Assembly (NCBI GenBank): GCA_016716405.1
Contig: JADJWK010000002.1
Span: 1,302,001-1,366,000 of the forward strand
DNA: 64,000 bases
DNA from: Candidatus Melainabacteria bacterium
Lineage (GTDB): Bacteria; Cyanobacteriota; Vampirovibrionia; Obscuribacterales; Obscuribacteraceae
Direction: 5' to 3'
Positions 43,536 to 51,256 of the stretch are shown piece after piece (the stretch's first letter is position 1; each line of letters starts with the position of its first letter). The notes beneath the pieces were generated by a model. That model had not been told where the DNA came from. It did not search any database and was given only the letters and a program-made list of their open reading frames with translations. The position numbers were made by a program, and so were the translations under genes.

Positions 43536-43887
43536 GGGGACCTCGGGATTACTGGTAAAAAGCGGCTCTTGAGCCGAATGCCGTATTTTACCCGAAGGCT
43601 CCCGGGCTTCCGTGATTTCCGGTTCAGGCGGCATTGCGTGCTGGCTTATACCGGCATGTCAAGTGGGCGTCGGTGTGCAAGGCGTGGATATCAAGAGGCG
43701 ATGTCTAGGAATTAACCAAAATCGGCAGTAATCGAAGACACCGAATATGGCAACGTTTGCGGGATCGGATCTTCACTGGATATGGTGTCAGAGCCAATTT
43801 TTTCCTTGTTCAAAAAACGTTACTGATCAATAATGCTGTTAGTTCCAGGTTGATGAGCGATACCGCAATTAGAAATCGAGGTGACCC
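43536..43887. other. 352-bp divergent intergenic region
   Basis: This region separates the patatin start (minus) from the basic protein start (plus) and should hold both promoters. TTGTTC (43807-43812) and AATAAT (43829-43834), 16 bp apart, could be a rightward promoter. Nothing else is recognised. Confidence 0.4.
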
Positions 43888-44304
43888 ATGGGACTTGCCG
43901 GATACGTTACCAGAACAGCCCGCAACACGCTCGTTCCGACAGGCGAATTCTCCAGGCAGACCAGACCTGCACTGGTCGCCGCCAGCACCCAGAGCATCAG
44001 ACCGGTGGACGGATCGATCTCTTCGGGCTATCGCGAGCTTTTCAAAAATCGCACCCTGGCAGGCCGCCGCGCCGCCCAGACTTTCACCGGACAGCCGGCC
44101 ATATCCGCCACCGCCAGCCGCATGCGCATGGTGTCGCGTCTGCGCAAGAAAGAGAAATACATGATCTGGCGCCATGTCGTCGACGACATCATGCGCTACG
44201 TCTTCTCGGGCTTCCATCGTTACAGCCCGCTCCGCCTGGTCTACACGGACATCCGTGATATCACCAGCAGTGCGACCCGCAAATCCGGACGCAAGCGGAT
44301 TTAG
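43888..44304 (+). CDS. Hypothetical basic protein
   Basis: The 138-residue protein begins MGLAGYVTRTARNTLVPTGE after GAGGTGACCC. It is rich in Arg, Ser and Thr, with a charged centre (MRMVSRLRKKEKYMIWRHVV) and no membrane segment or known motif. The good ribosome site and clean frame support it; the family is unknown. A hairpin with stem CCGGGAG/CTCCCGG follows at 44339-44360, without a U-tract. Confidence 0.55.
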   Translation: MGLAGYVTRTARNTLVPTGEFSRQTRPALVAASTQSIRPVDGSISSGYRELFKNRTLAGRRAAQTFTGQPAISATASRMRMVSRLRKKEKYMIWRHVVDDIMRYVFSGFHRYSPLRLVYTDIRDITSSATRKSGRKRI

Positions 44305-44376
44305 GTTTCACAAGGGTCTATTCGTTTCTAAAATTCGCCCGGGAGACTGGTGCCTCCCGGCGATCCCGGAGGAAAC

Positions 44377-44529
44377 TCAGCTTGAAAAACGATTGCCGCC
44401 CAGAGACAGGCCACCCGTGAAAACATCGCGGAGGAAGCTGCCGATGGCGCTGATCTCGTCGTGAAGCAGTTGCAGCAGAATGCCGAATGCGATAACTCCG
44501 ACAAGAAGATAGAACACCACAGTAATCAT
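44377..44529 (-). CDS. Possible small single-helix membrane protein
   Basis: From ATG 44529 the frame gives 50 residues with one membrane helix (MITVVFYLLVGVIAFGILLQ) and an amphipathic tail. A GGAG lies about 15 bases upstream, too far for a good ribosome site. The frame extends upstream to 44646 but that part is not protein-like. Small size makes this uncertain. Confidence 0.35.
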   Translation of the reverse strand: MITVVFYLLVGVIAFGILLQLLHDEISAIGSFLRDVFTGGLSLGGNRFSS

Positions 44530-44728
44530 TGCTTTTCTATAGGCTCCGTATATAACATCGTATATAACATTGGATCTAACCTGGGTCTGCCAGGGCGTTT
44601 CGTGCCTGACAGGCAGCCCTGACATGCAAGAGAATCGCACCGGCATGGTTAATGGCCGGTTAAGAGCCCGAAGTTCGTAAACAAAGATAGACGGTTGTTA
44701 AGAGGCTTTGCCGGAGCCGAACAGCATC

Positions 44729-45325
44729 CTAATGCTCGTGACCGCAGCATTTCACGAGCATCTTGTTTCGCCAGTGAGCAGCCACCAGGATCAGATTGCC
44801 CGCTATCATGAGAGGCAACTCCCACTGATCGCCTGCAATATGGTGGACGAATACGGCGCCTGCGACCACCAGGGTCATGCCCACGATCATGGCAAGCAGG
44901 ACCTCGATGCGTCGATGCCTGAAATAAGCAGGGACCACAGCGAAAAGGGCGAAGCCTATGATCAAGGCAGCCAGGTACTGGTGCGACTCGTGGCTGTCCA
45001 GCCAGCCGAGCCCCAGGACAGGCAGGAAAGCCACCACAAAAGGCAGCGCGGCACAGTGGATGAGACATCCTATAGAAGCGATGATGCCCAGGTTGTCCAT
45101 AGAAAGAATCGCCTTCGAGACTCCGTCTTCAGCCTCATCCGCGGAATGGGCAGCGGCGACCCCGGTGGTTATCGCTACGGGAATGCCCTGGTCGGCACCG
45201 GTCGGGTGACCGGCCGCATGGTTGTGACCGCCGCAGCAGCTCGATTCGGCGTGATCCTCGCTCCGTTTCTTTGATGCCGGGGCGGTTCGGGTCTCGGGGG
45301 ACATGGGCTCGGTTTCCTCATTCAT
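44729..45325 (-). CDS. MerC-domain membrane protein
   Basis: The start is the ATG at 45325 (a TTG two codons earlier is possible). The N-terminus is a His- and Cys-containing soluble segment (SSCCGGHNHAAGHPTG). The MerC domain follows with LGIIASIGCLIHCAALPFVV, where the two cysteines match the metal-binding pair of MerC, and three more membrane helices. The C-terminus ends KCCGHEH, a further metal-site-like motif. MerC proteins carry Hg(II); chromosomal relatives next to Fur-type regulators more likely handle zinc or a similar ion. The fur-type gene lies about 110 bp upstream on the same strand. Confidence 0.87.
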   Translation of the reverse strand: MNEETEPMSPETRTAPASKKRSEDHAESSCCGGHNHAAGHPTGADQGIPVAITTGVAAAHSADEAEDGVSKAILSMDNLGIIASIGCLIHCAALPFVVAFLPVLGLGWLDSHESHQYLAALIIGFALFAVVPAYFRHRRIEVLLAMIVGMTLVVAGAVFVHHIAGDQWELPLMIAGNLILVAAHWRNKMLVKCCGHEH

Positions 45326-45434
45326 ATTCAAAAATGGAATTCATTCCCAAAAATGGACTTACGAGTTTACCGGATATCAAGACACCCGTAACCTCTATGT
45401 ACTATATATAAACAATTCTCGCTGGGACCGGTAC

Positions 45435-45866
45435 CTATTTCAGGGCGCAGTCCCGGCAGATGCCGAAGATCTCGAGCACATGACCCCGGACATGAAAGCC
45501 GTACTTGGCCCGGATGCCGCCCTCGAGCTCTTCGATCAGACACTGGTCCAGGTGGACGCTCGCCCGGCAAGTATCGCAAACCAGGTGGTGATGGTGCTCC
45601 CCGGGCTTGACCAGCTCATAGCGCTTTTCGCCGTCGCCGAGATCCACCGCCTGCACAAGTGAATGCTCCGCCAGGGACTCCAGCGACCGATAGACCGTGG
45701 TCAGCCCCGGCGCCTTGTTATCGGCCTGGCGCATCATGCCGTGTATGTCCTGGGCGCTAAGCAGCTCGGAAGCCGACTCCAGGACCTCGAGCACTTTCTT
45801 ACATCCCTTGGTTAAACGCACTGTCTCTGACTCTCTAGCAAACTCTAGCGGTATTCTCGACGGCAA
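45435..45866 (-). CDS. Fur-family metal-responsive repressor (Zur-like)
   Basis: The 143-residue protein has the Fur winged helix (TKGCKKVLEVLESASELLSAQD, GLTTVYRSLESLAEHSLVQA) and the metal-sensing part with GEHHHHLVCDTCRASVHL and a second Cys pair CRDC at the end, the structural zinc site. The Cys4 site and the adjacent MerC-type transporter favour a zinc sensor, but Fur or PerR cannot be excluded. The gap to the MerC gene contains an A/T-rich stretch (about 45398-45418) where an operator might lie; I could not define a box. Confidence 0.88.
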   Translation of the reverse strand: MPSRIPLEFARESETVRLTKGCKKVLEVLESASELLSAQDIHGMMRQADNKAPGLTTVYRSLESLAEHSLVQAVDLGDGEKRYELVKPGEHHHHLVCDTCRASVHLDQCLIEELEGGIRAKYGFHVRGHVLEIFGICRDCALK

Positions 45867-45945
45867 ACACCAGTAAGCATATCAGGCCGGCTCTCTCGAT
45901 GGGAATTGCTTTAAAGAGGATTTTCATGTCCCGGATCCCGCCCGG

Positions 45946-47076
45946 TTACGTTCCGAACACCGACGCCAGAATGCGTTTCCACAGGCTGTCCAGAATGGGC
46001 GCTTTCTCCTGCTCCAGGCGCTGCAGATCAAGCAGCAGATCCTGCGAGCTCTTGTAGCGCTTTGCCGGATCTTTCTCCAGGCAATGAAGCACCACTTCCT
46101 GAACCGGACCGGGGATCTCGTACCGCCGGCGGAAGCGAGCCCTCTCTGTTCCCGTGTGCTGGTAGACGACTTTCTCGCGCTCTCTTGAACGATAGACAGG
46201 CTTGCCGGTCATGGCGTGGAACATCACGCAGGCAAGACTGTATATATCGGTCCCGATGCTCAGCTCTCGCGACTCGAGCTCTTCCGGCGACATGTAGAAA
46301 GTGTCATTACAAGTGTAATTCCGCCCGATCTTCAGCGGCGATTCGAGATCGGGCTCTTTGTAGGAAGTGATACTGAAGCCGGTGAGCTTCACCGTCTCGA
46401 GACCGCTCTCGGTTTTCTTGACCGCGATATAGCGCGGGCGGATGCAATTGTGCAAGATCCCGAGTTTGTGGAGCATCATGAGCGCCTCGCACGCCTGGAC
46501 ATACATGCTTATCGCCCGGGGCAGCTCGATAAAACCCTCACTCTCGATGAGAGACTCGATGGTGACCGGTCCGGGATCCTCCATAATCAGATAGCGCTTG
46601 CCGCTGTCGGTGGTGCGGGCATCATATACGGTGAGCAGATGCGGGTGCGTCTGTGCCACCAGAATGCTCGCCACTGTCTCCACCGGCAGTAGCACCAGGG
46701 GATCGTAGAATCCCGGATTGAGGATCTTCAGCAGAAAATTGCAGTTGAGGTTGGGATCATAAGCCCGTAGCGCTTTATAGCGCCTGGTGCTCTCCACCAA
46801 CTCGATGATCTTGAAAGTCGAGGTGATCTCGGGATCGAGCTCGAGCTCGGCGACAGCCTTTTCGGACATCAGGTGCTCGGGCTCGCCTCTGGAGCTGGCG
46901 TCGGCAACAGCCTGATCCGCCTGGCGCGCCGAGTCGGCGGTGGCGCCGGGACCGTATTTGGAGCAAACCGGGCATATACGCTTGTCCGGCGATTCGGGTA
47001 CACTGACAAGCGGCGAGCCGCAACGGTCGCAGGATTCGACTAATTTGACGGGGGGTGGCTCGCCGGGGTCGCTCAT
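45946..47076 (-). CDS. Zinc-ribbon pseudokinase (Ser/Thr kinase fold lacking catalytic Asp residues)
   Basis: An N-terminal zinc ribbon (CDRCGSPL...CPVCSKYG, residues 16-42) precedes a linker and a Hanks-type kinase fold from about residue 88. The probable ATP lysine is in NFLLKILNPG. The catalytic loop reads ILHNCIRPRYIAV instead of HRDxKxxN, and the DFG motif is replaced by KLTGFSITS. Both key Asp residues are therefore missing. The C-lobe is otherwise well kept: YMSPEELESRELSIGTDIYS and HCLEKDPAKRYKSSQDLL. The protein is probably a pseudokinase serving as a scaffold or sensor. No membrane helix is seen. Confidence 0.88.
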   Translation of the reverse strand: MSDPGEPPPVKLVESCDRCGSPLVSVPESPDKRICPVCSKYGPGATADSARQADQAVADASSRGEPEHLMSEKAVAELELDPEITSTFKIIELVESTRRYKALRAYDPNLNCNFLLKILNPGFYDPLVLLPVETVASILVAQTHPHLLTVYDARTTDSGKRYLIMEDPGPVTIESLIESEGFIELPRAISMYVQACEALMMLHKLGILHNCIRPRYIAVKKTESGLETVKLTGFSITSYKEPDLESPLKIGRNYTCNDTFYMSPEELESRELSIGTDIYSLACVMFHAMTGKPVYRSREREKVVYQHTGTERARFRRRYEIPGPVQEVVLHCLEKDPAKRYKSSQDLLLDLQRLEQEKAPILDSLWKRILASVFGT

Positions 47077-47106
47077 GGGCTGTGGACAGGGATTGCGGTC
47101 GCTTAG

Positions 47107-47423
47107 ATGTTGATGCTACTTGCCATATTACTTGATAGGCGGGCGGGTTTTCGATCGTTTTTCTCGAACAGTGCCATCCCCGACCTGGATCGAGCCCTGT
47201 CGCTCAATCCCACCGAGCGTCTGCTCTTTATCGACAGGGCGACCTGCTACGAGGGGCTGGGGAGCACAGGAAGGCTCTTGCTGATTATCTGCTCGCTTTG
47301 AAAGACACGTCGAATCCGACGCCGGTTTACAAGCGGTAGGCGGAGACGTGCCCGAAGCTGGGCACGTCGGAGCGGGCTTCGTATTACGAGAAGAAGCTGG
47401 GCACCGGTGGGGATGGGAAGTAG
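47107..47423 (+). pseudogene. TPR-protein remnant
   Basis: A frame from ATG 47107 reads AIPDLDRALSLNPTERLLFI then DRATCYEGLG, typical of a TPR repeat. After a frameshift near 47270 it continues as ALADYLLALKDTSNPTPVYK, meets a stop, and goes on as YYEKKLGTGGDGK to a second stop at 47421-47423. This is a short relic of a larger TPR gene at the boundary of the accessory region. Confidence 0.65.
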
Positions 47424-47520
47424 GTGTTGGAGCTGTTCGTGGTTGTCAGGGGACGGGAATGTACCCGTCCGGGGGTGTGGAGCGTGCCGGCGAAGGCGGT
47501 ATGCTAAACTACGAGCCTAA

Positions 47521-47592
47521 GGGCGGTTAGCTCAATGGTGGAGCACTTCGTTTACACCGAAGGGGCTGGGGGTTCGAGTCCCTCACCGCCCA
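47521..47592 (+). tRNA. tRNA-Val (anticodon TAC)
   Basis: A 72-nt cloverleaf has acceptor GGGCGGT/ACCGCCC, anticodon stem CTTCG/CGAAG with loop TTTACAC (TAC), T-loop GGTTCGAGTCC and discriminator A. CCA is not encoded. It marks the left side of the A/T-rich accessory region. No copy of its 3' end was found elsewhere in the window. Confidence 0.95.
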
Positions 47593-47921
47593 AGTTTCTT
47601 GAGGATCGGCATATACTCTGGGCTAGGTCGGGGCTAGGCTAGAGATGAATTTTCGGGAATTTTCAGATACCGATCTGGTGGCACTTTCCGGCGACGGTTT
47701 CGCGATGAAACCGTCTCGTTGTTTCTTCGTGGTAACGAAGGACTGGAAAGGCAGATGGGGTGGGTGATTGCTCAGCTCTAGTCTATAGAGTACTTTGAAG
47801 GATTTCTTTCAAGAATCCTCAAATTCATGAAGAGCAGGCAGGATGCACTGGTGGATTTGTTGTGAGATTGCTTGTGGACTATAATGCTCTGTTGGCTCGG
47901 CTTCTGCAGGAATGATATGTA
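47593..47921. other. 329-bp region after tRNA-Val
   Basis: An ATG at 47645 opens a 39-codon frame (MNFREFSDTDLVALSGDGF), and a second frame runs on as ETVSLFLRGNEGLERQMGW. Together they may be a small decayed gene, but nothing is recognisable. The composition shifts to A/T rich towards the right end. Confidence 0.35.
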
Positions 47922-49106
47922 GTGAAGCTATTGACGTCAGGCGCGGCCGTCCTGCTTGAACAATTAACAAGAAAGTGCAAGAGACTTCGATGGGCTGTGG
48001 CGTGGGCGTCTAGCAGCTTTTCGCTTTTTGAAGTGTTGAAAGAGAATCAGCATAAAATCCATCAGATTGTCGTCGGAACACATTTCTATCAAACGCATCC
48101 CGATTTTATTGATGAATTTCTTGATAATGAACGAGTCAGGTTTGTTCTGAATCCAGAAGGGGTATTCCATCCCAAACTTTATCTATTTGAGCATGGTGAT
48201 GACAGTTGGGATTGCATTGTAGGGAGTTCGAATTTTACGAAGAATGCATTCTCTCGGAATTATGAAGTGTCGGTTCACTTCGATTCATCGGATGTGGAGG
48301 ACAGAGACGTCTATGAGCAGATTGATGCTTGTTTGAATCATTGTTTCTCTAATGGCAAGACTTTTAATGAGAATAGTCTTGCGGAATACCGCAGTATTTG
48401 GAAGAGGCAACAACCTCGACTGGGTAAATTGGCTGGGCATTATTCCGTATCTGATGCCAAGGAACTACCAAAGGTGTCACCATTGGAGGTGCCGTTATTT
48501 GTTATGAAGTGGTCAGATTACTTCGATTCAGTGAGTATTGATCAAACTCACACTATTGAAGGTCGCCTGGCCGTCTTGGAAGAAGCCAGGCGATTATTTG
48601 AAAGTAGTACGCACTTCAATCAGCTCGATGATGATTGTAGAAAAGGAATAGCAGGATTTCTTAGTCGTGGTGCTCTAGACTGGAAGTGGTTTGGTAGCAT
48701 GCAAGGGCATGGTTACTTCAAACGCGCGATTAGCGAGAATAATAGCGAAATCTCTGCTGCACTTGATGAAATCCCTTTGACTGGTCCGGTTACTCGCTTA
48801 CATTTTGACAAGTACTTAAGCATCATCAGCAATTCCTTTAGAAATGCAGGTATAGGAACAATCACGCGTTTGATTTCGATGAAACGCCCAGATTATTTCG
48901 TTTGCTTTGATAGCAAGAACAGGGACAGGCTCTGTAGCGAATTTGGGATACGAAAGAATGTGTCACCAGACATGTATTGGGATAAGATAATTGCGCGCGT
49001 TCTCGATTCCAACTGGTGGAATTCACCCGAACCGACATCACTATCGGAGCGACGCATTTGGCGATGTCGGGTCGCGTTCTTAGATGTTCGATACTATGAA
49101 AGTTAA
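47922..49106 (+). CDS. Phospholipase D-family nuclease-like protein (defence candidate)
   Basis: The 394-residue protein has one HKD motif, GVFHPKLYLFEHGDDSWDCI followed by VGSSNFTKNAFSRNYE, as in PLD-type nucleases and restriction enzymes that act as dimers. The first ~170 residues form the PLD fold. The rest contains a helical region (RLAVLEEARRLFESSTHF, CRKGIAGFLSRGALDWKWFG) and a C-terminal part with PDYFVCFDSKNRDRLCSEFG. No helicase or methylase is attached. A small gene follows 24 bp later. The location next to a tRNA and the A/T-rich composition suggest horizontal transfer. Confidence 0.75.
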   Translation: MKLLTSGAAVLLEQLTRKCKRLRWAVAWASSSFSLFEVLKENQHKIHQIVVGTHFYQTHPDFIDEFLDNERVRFVLNPEGVFHPKLYLFEHGDDSWDCIVGSSNFTKNAFSRNYEVSVHFDSSDVEDRDVYEQIDACLNHCFSNGKTFNENSLAEYRSIWKRQQPRLGKLAGHYSVSDAKELPKVSPLEVPLFVMKWSDYFDSVSIDQTHTIEGRLAVLEEARRLFESSTHFNQLDDDCRKGIAGFLSRGALDWKWFGSMQGHGYFKRAISENNSEISAALDEIPLTGPVTRLHFDKYLSIISNSFRNAGIGTITRLISMKRPDYFVCFDSKNRDRLCSEFGIRKNVSPDMYWDKIIARVLDSNWWNSPEPTSLSERRIWRCRVAFLDVRYYES

Positions 49107-49130
49107 CGAGAGAGGTGATTTTAAGCAGAT

Positions 49131-49625
49131 ATGCGAGTTGTTAGATCGAAAGCCGATCTTCATCACCTTCGTGCGATTCTTCAAGAAACCCATGAGATAG
49201 CGCGAGAAAACCTTAAGACTGTATGTCAGGAACCCAACCTTCTGATGAGACTGAAATTCGACCGGCTGGGATGTGATCCTTTCGATCCGAGCAGTCCTCA
49301 GAATCTTGCTGAACAAATAGACCTTCATGCCACTTGCCTTACTGCTATCGACGGGCTAGAAATTTTAATGAGTCGTCATACCGCTGAATCATGGATATTG
49401 AAACCTGGACATCGCAGTACTGGACCGGATATAGAGAGCCAGGAAGGAGAAGTCGCCGCAGAAGTGTTCGCCGCGGTCAGGAAATCCAATAACGAGAAGT
49501 TTGTAAAAGACCTGTATAGGATTAGAGAATTTACCGGGCTTCATCGATATCTGATTTATCGCTGCCCCAATGAGCCTGAAAGTGAGTCGGAGATAGATGG
49601 CGTGACTGTTATCTCGCTTGGTTAA
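49131..49625 (+). CDS. Small protein paired with the PLD nuclease
   Basis: The 164-residue product starts at ATG 49131, with GAGAGG about 17 bases upstream. The first half is helical (LHHLRAILQETHEIARENLK). The second half has GPDIESQEGEVAAEVFAAVR then FVKDLYRIREFTGLHRYLIY, which has some look of a nuclease fold (Asp...Glu with a following strand), but no full PD-(D/E)xK motif. It is probably co-transcribed with the PLD gene, as a second subunit, a second toxin or an antidote. This role is inferred from position only. Confidence 0.55.
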   Translation: MRVVRSKADLHHLRAILQETHEIARENLKTVCQEPNLLMRLKFDRLGCDPFDPSSPQNLAEQIDLHATCLTAIDGLEILMSRHTAESWILKPGHRSTGPDIESQEGEVAAEVFAAVRKSNNEKFVKDLYRIREFTGLHRYLIYRCPNEPESESEIDGVTVISLG

Positions 49626-49645
49626 CTGCGGTTCAAAGATTTCAT

Positions 49646-50086
49646 TTAGTGTGGTGGCGACATGGGCGGAGAGAATGGATGTGCTGAGTTGCCAGGATTG
49701 TCAAGCACCTCATCTTTGCTCATATCAAATCGTTTTTGTAAGCTCGGATCCTTCTTTGCTACTTGCCAAGTCAACTCTTCACTCTTCAGAGAGTGGATCC
49801 AGTAATTTAAAAAAAACTCGGAGCTCAATTCCAGAATAAGCAATCCCAGTGAGGCAGACAGGGCAACACTAAGGAGCCGGCGGCCCAACCTCTGAGTCTT
49901 GAAGTCTTTCTCCTTTCTGTCCTGCTCCGAGCAGGAGTATTGATCGTAGGCGGTCTCGAAATCAGCTTGTTGCTTTCGGCGTTTTTCCTCTCTTCGGCGA
50001 TTTTTCAGCCTCGCGCTTTCTTCTAGCCTCATCATCGGCTCTTTCCTTGTCCTGGTTTTTCTTCTCTGCGTTTTCATTCTTGGCAT
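49646..50086 (-). CDS. Membrane-anchored continuation of the J-domain gene (overlapping frame)
   Basis: This frame overlaps the end of the J-domain gene. Upstream of about 50000 its product is only an Arg/Lys-rich shadow. From about 50000 leftward it continues naturally as REEKRRKQQADFETAYDQYS, a basic segment, a membrane helix (RRLLSVALSASLGLLILELS) and a charged tail. A +1 shift at CTGAAAAATCG (near 50004-50014) would join the J-domain frame to it without a break in the charged coiled coil. Alternatives are a separate overlapping gene or an indel in the A5 run. Confidence 0.5.
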   Translation of the reverse strand: MPRMKTQRRKTRTRKEPMMRLEESARLKNRRREEKRRKQQADFETAYDQYSCSEQDRKEKDFKTQRLGRRLLSVALSASLGLLILELSSEFFLNYWIHSLKSEELTWQVAKKDPSLQKRFDMSKDEVLDNPGNSAHPFSPPMSPPH

Positions 50087-50348
50087 TGTTAGCTCGGCTC
50101 GATGAGCCTTGACTATAGGAGGTAGAGGATCGTGGTTGGTTTTGCCAATCTCGCCAGTGCTCCTTGAGCTTGTCCTTAGCGTTGTTGATCTTTTTCAACT
50201 CTTCCTCCGCTAATGCTTTATGATGCTGGCTGGAGACCCGGTCTGGGTGCCAAAAGATTACGAGTGTTCTGTAGCGCTGCTCGACTTGATCCCAGGTGGC
50301 GTCTGGTGGCAGTCCAAGAATATTGAAGTATGGTGTCAGGTCGATCAT
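49962..50348 (-). CDS. J-domain protein in the mobilization operon
   Basis: A DnaJ-type J domain covers residues 1-70: LTPYFNILGLPPDATWDQVE, then RYRTLVIFWHPDRVSSQHHK, with the HPD motif needed to stimulate Hsp70 ATPase. The remainder is a Lys/Glu/Arg-rich helix that ends at a stop at 49962 in this frame. It overlaps the upstream membrane-protein gene by ATGA (50345-50348), so it belongs to the same operon as the relaxase and coupling protein. It would recruit DnaK to a membrane or DNA-transfer complex; this is inferred. Confidence 0.8.
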   Translation of the reverse strand: MIDLTPYFNILGLPPDATWDQVEQRYRTLVIFWHPDRVSSQHHKALAEEELKKINNAKDKLKEHWRDWQNQPRSSTSYSQGSSSRANNAKNENAEKKNQDKERADDEARRKREAEKSPKRGKTPKATS

Positions 50349-51250
50349 TTGATTAGTCCTTTCTGTTTGAGCCAGTCGAGAATCTCTTCCGTGCTCATGT
50401 GTCTTGGGGTGGTGATGGTGATGACTTCAGGGGAATGGTGGTGCGTCTTATGTTTGCGGCGCTCCTGCTCTTGTCGCTTCGAGCGTTCCAGCTCTTCGAG
50501 CTCCTGGGCGATGCGTTTGCGCTCATCCTCGTACCTTCGTTTAGCCTCTTCAAGAAGTCGCTCTTGTTTACGCACCTCTTCAAATCGAACTGGCAGGATC
50601 TCGGTGAAGAAGCAATTTGCGATGATTGCCAGAAGGAAGATATGAATGATTGCCGGTATCAGTGGATTTAGAATCGGGTGGTGCTTCTCCTCTTGGATCT
50701 CGACTCCGTATCCGAGGACTCGGTCAATCTCGGTGGTGGTCTGCCGAATGAACTGGAAGCAAGTGCCGACATTCTTGGTTTCATAACCATATCTAATTTG
50801 AAGTTTTGTAGCACCGCTATCGGTGACCGAACAGGTTACTTCAGCTTCAACAAAGTGCGGGTATCGTTTTGTAGATTGCCGGATGTTCATGTTGTTATCT
50901 GCTTCGAAAGATTGAATCTCTTCGACCCAGCTAATGCCATACACCAGCCGACCGGCTTGCTGATCAATCGTTCTTGGTCTCCAGCTTGATCCATAAGATG
51001 TCGACCGTTCGGCGAAGTAGTCGGTCAGGAGCGCTAGCGCCTGCTTCTCTGTCAAGCTGTATTTCCTTGGTGTCGGATTTAGCAGGTTACCCTCTGCTTC
51101 TACGATTTGATGATGAACAAACCAGAATGCCCAGGTTGCTCCAATAACTCCAGAGAGGAATGCGGCAGTCTGGTGATGAAAGATAAAATTGCCCAGGGCA
51201 CCACATAGGCACCAGGCAGCAAAAGCAGCAACGAATGGAATTATCCACAT
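50345..51250 (-). CDS. Membrane protein with cytoplasmic coiled coil, in the mobilization operon
   Basis: The 301-residue product has two N-terminal membrane helices (IPFVAAFAAWCLCGALGNFI, TAAFLSGVIGATWAFWFV). A soluble domain of about 120 residues (TEKQALALLTDYFAERSTSY ... LQIRYGYETKN) and a third helix (LIPAIIHIFLLAIIANCFF) follow. Then there is a strongly charged coiled coil (QERLLEEAKRRYEDERKRIA) and a C-terminal short domain TEEILDWLKQKGLIK like a helical docking motif. It starts 6 bp after the coupling-protein stop. No family is recognised; the layout suits a membrane scaffold. Confidence 0.65.
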   Translation of the reverse strand: MWIIPFVAAFAAWCLCGALGNFIFHHQTAAFLSGVIGATWAFWFVHHQIVEAEGNLLNPTPRKYSLTEKQALALLTDYFAERSTSYGSSWRPRTIDQQAGRLVYGISWVEEIQSFEADNNMNIRQSTKRYPHFVEAEVTCSVTDSGATKLQIRYGYETKNVGTCFQFIRQTTTEIDRVLGYGVEIQEEKHHPILNPLIPAIIHIFLLAIIANCFFTEILPVRFEEVRKQERLLEEAKRRYEDERKRIAQELEELERSKRQEQERRKHKTHHHSPEVITITTPRHMSTEEILDWLKQKGLIK

Positions 51251-51256
51251 AGTTCA

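Noticed and set aside
49131..49625. Assignment of the small PLD partner as a PD-(D/E)xK nuclease
   Set aside because: Only a loose Asp...Glu spacing is visible and the lysine of the motif is absent, so I kept it as unassigned.
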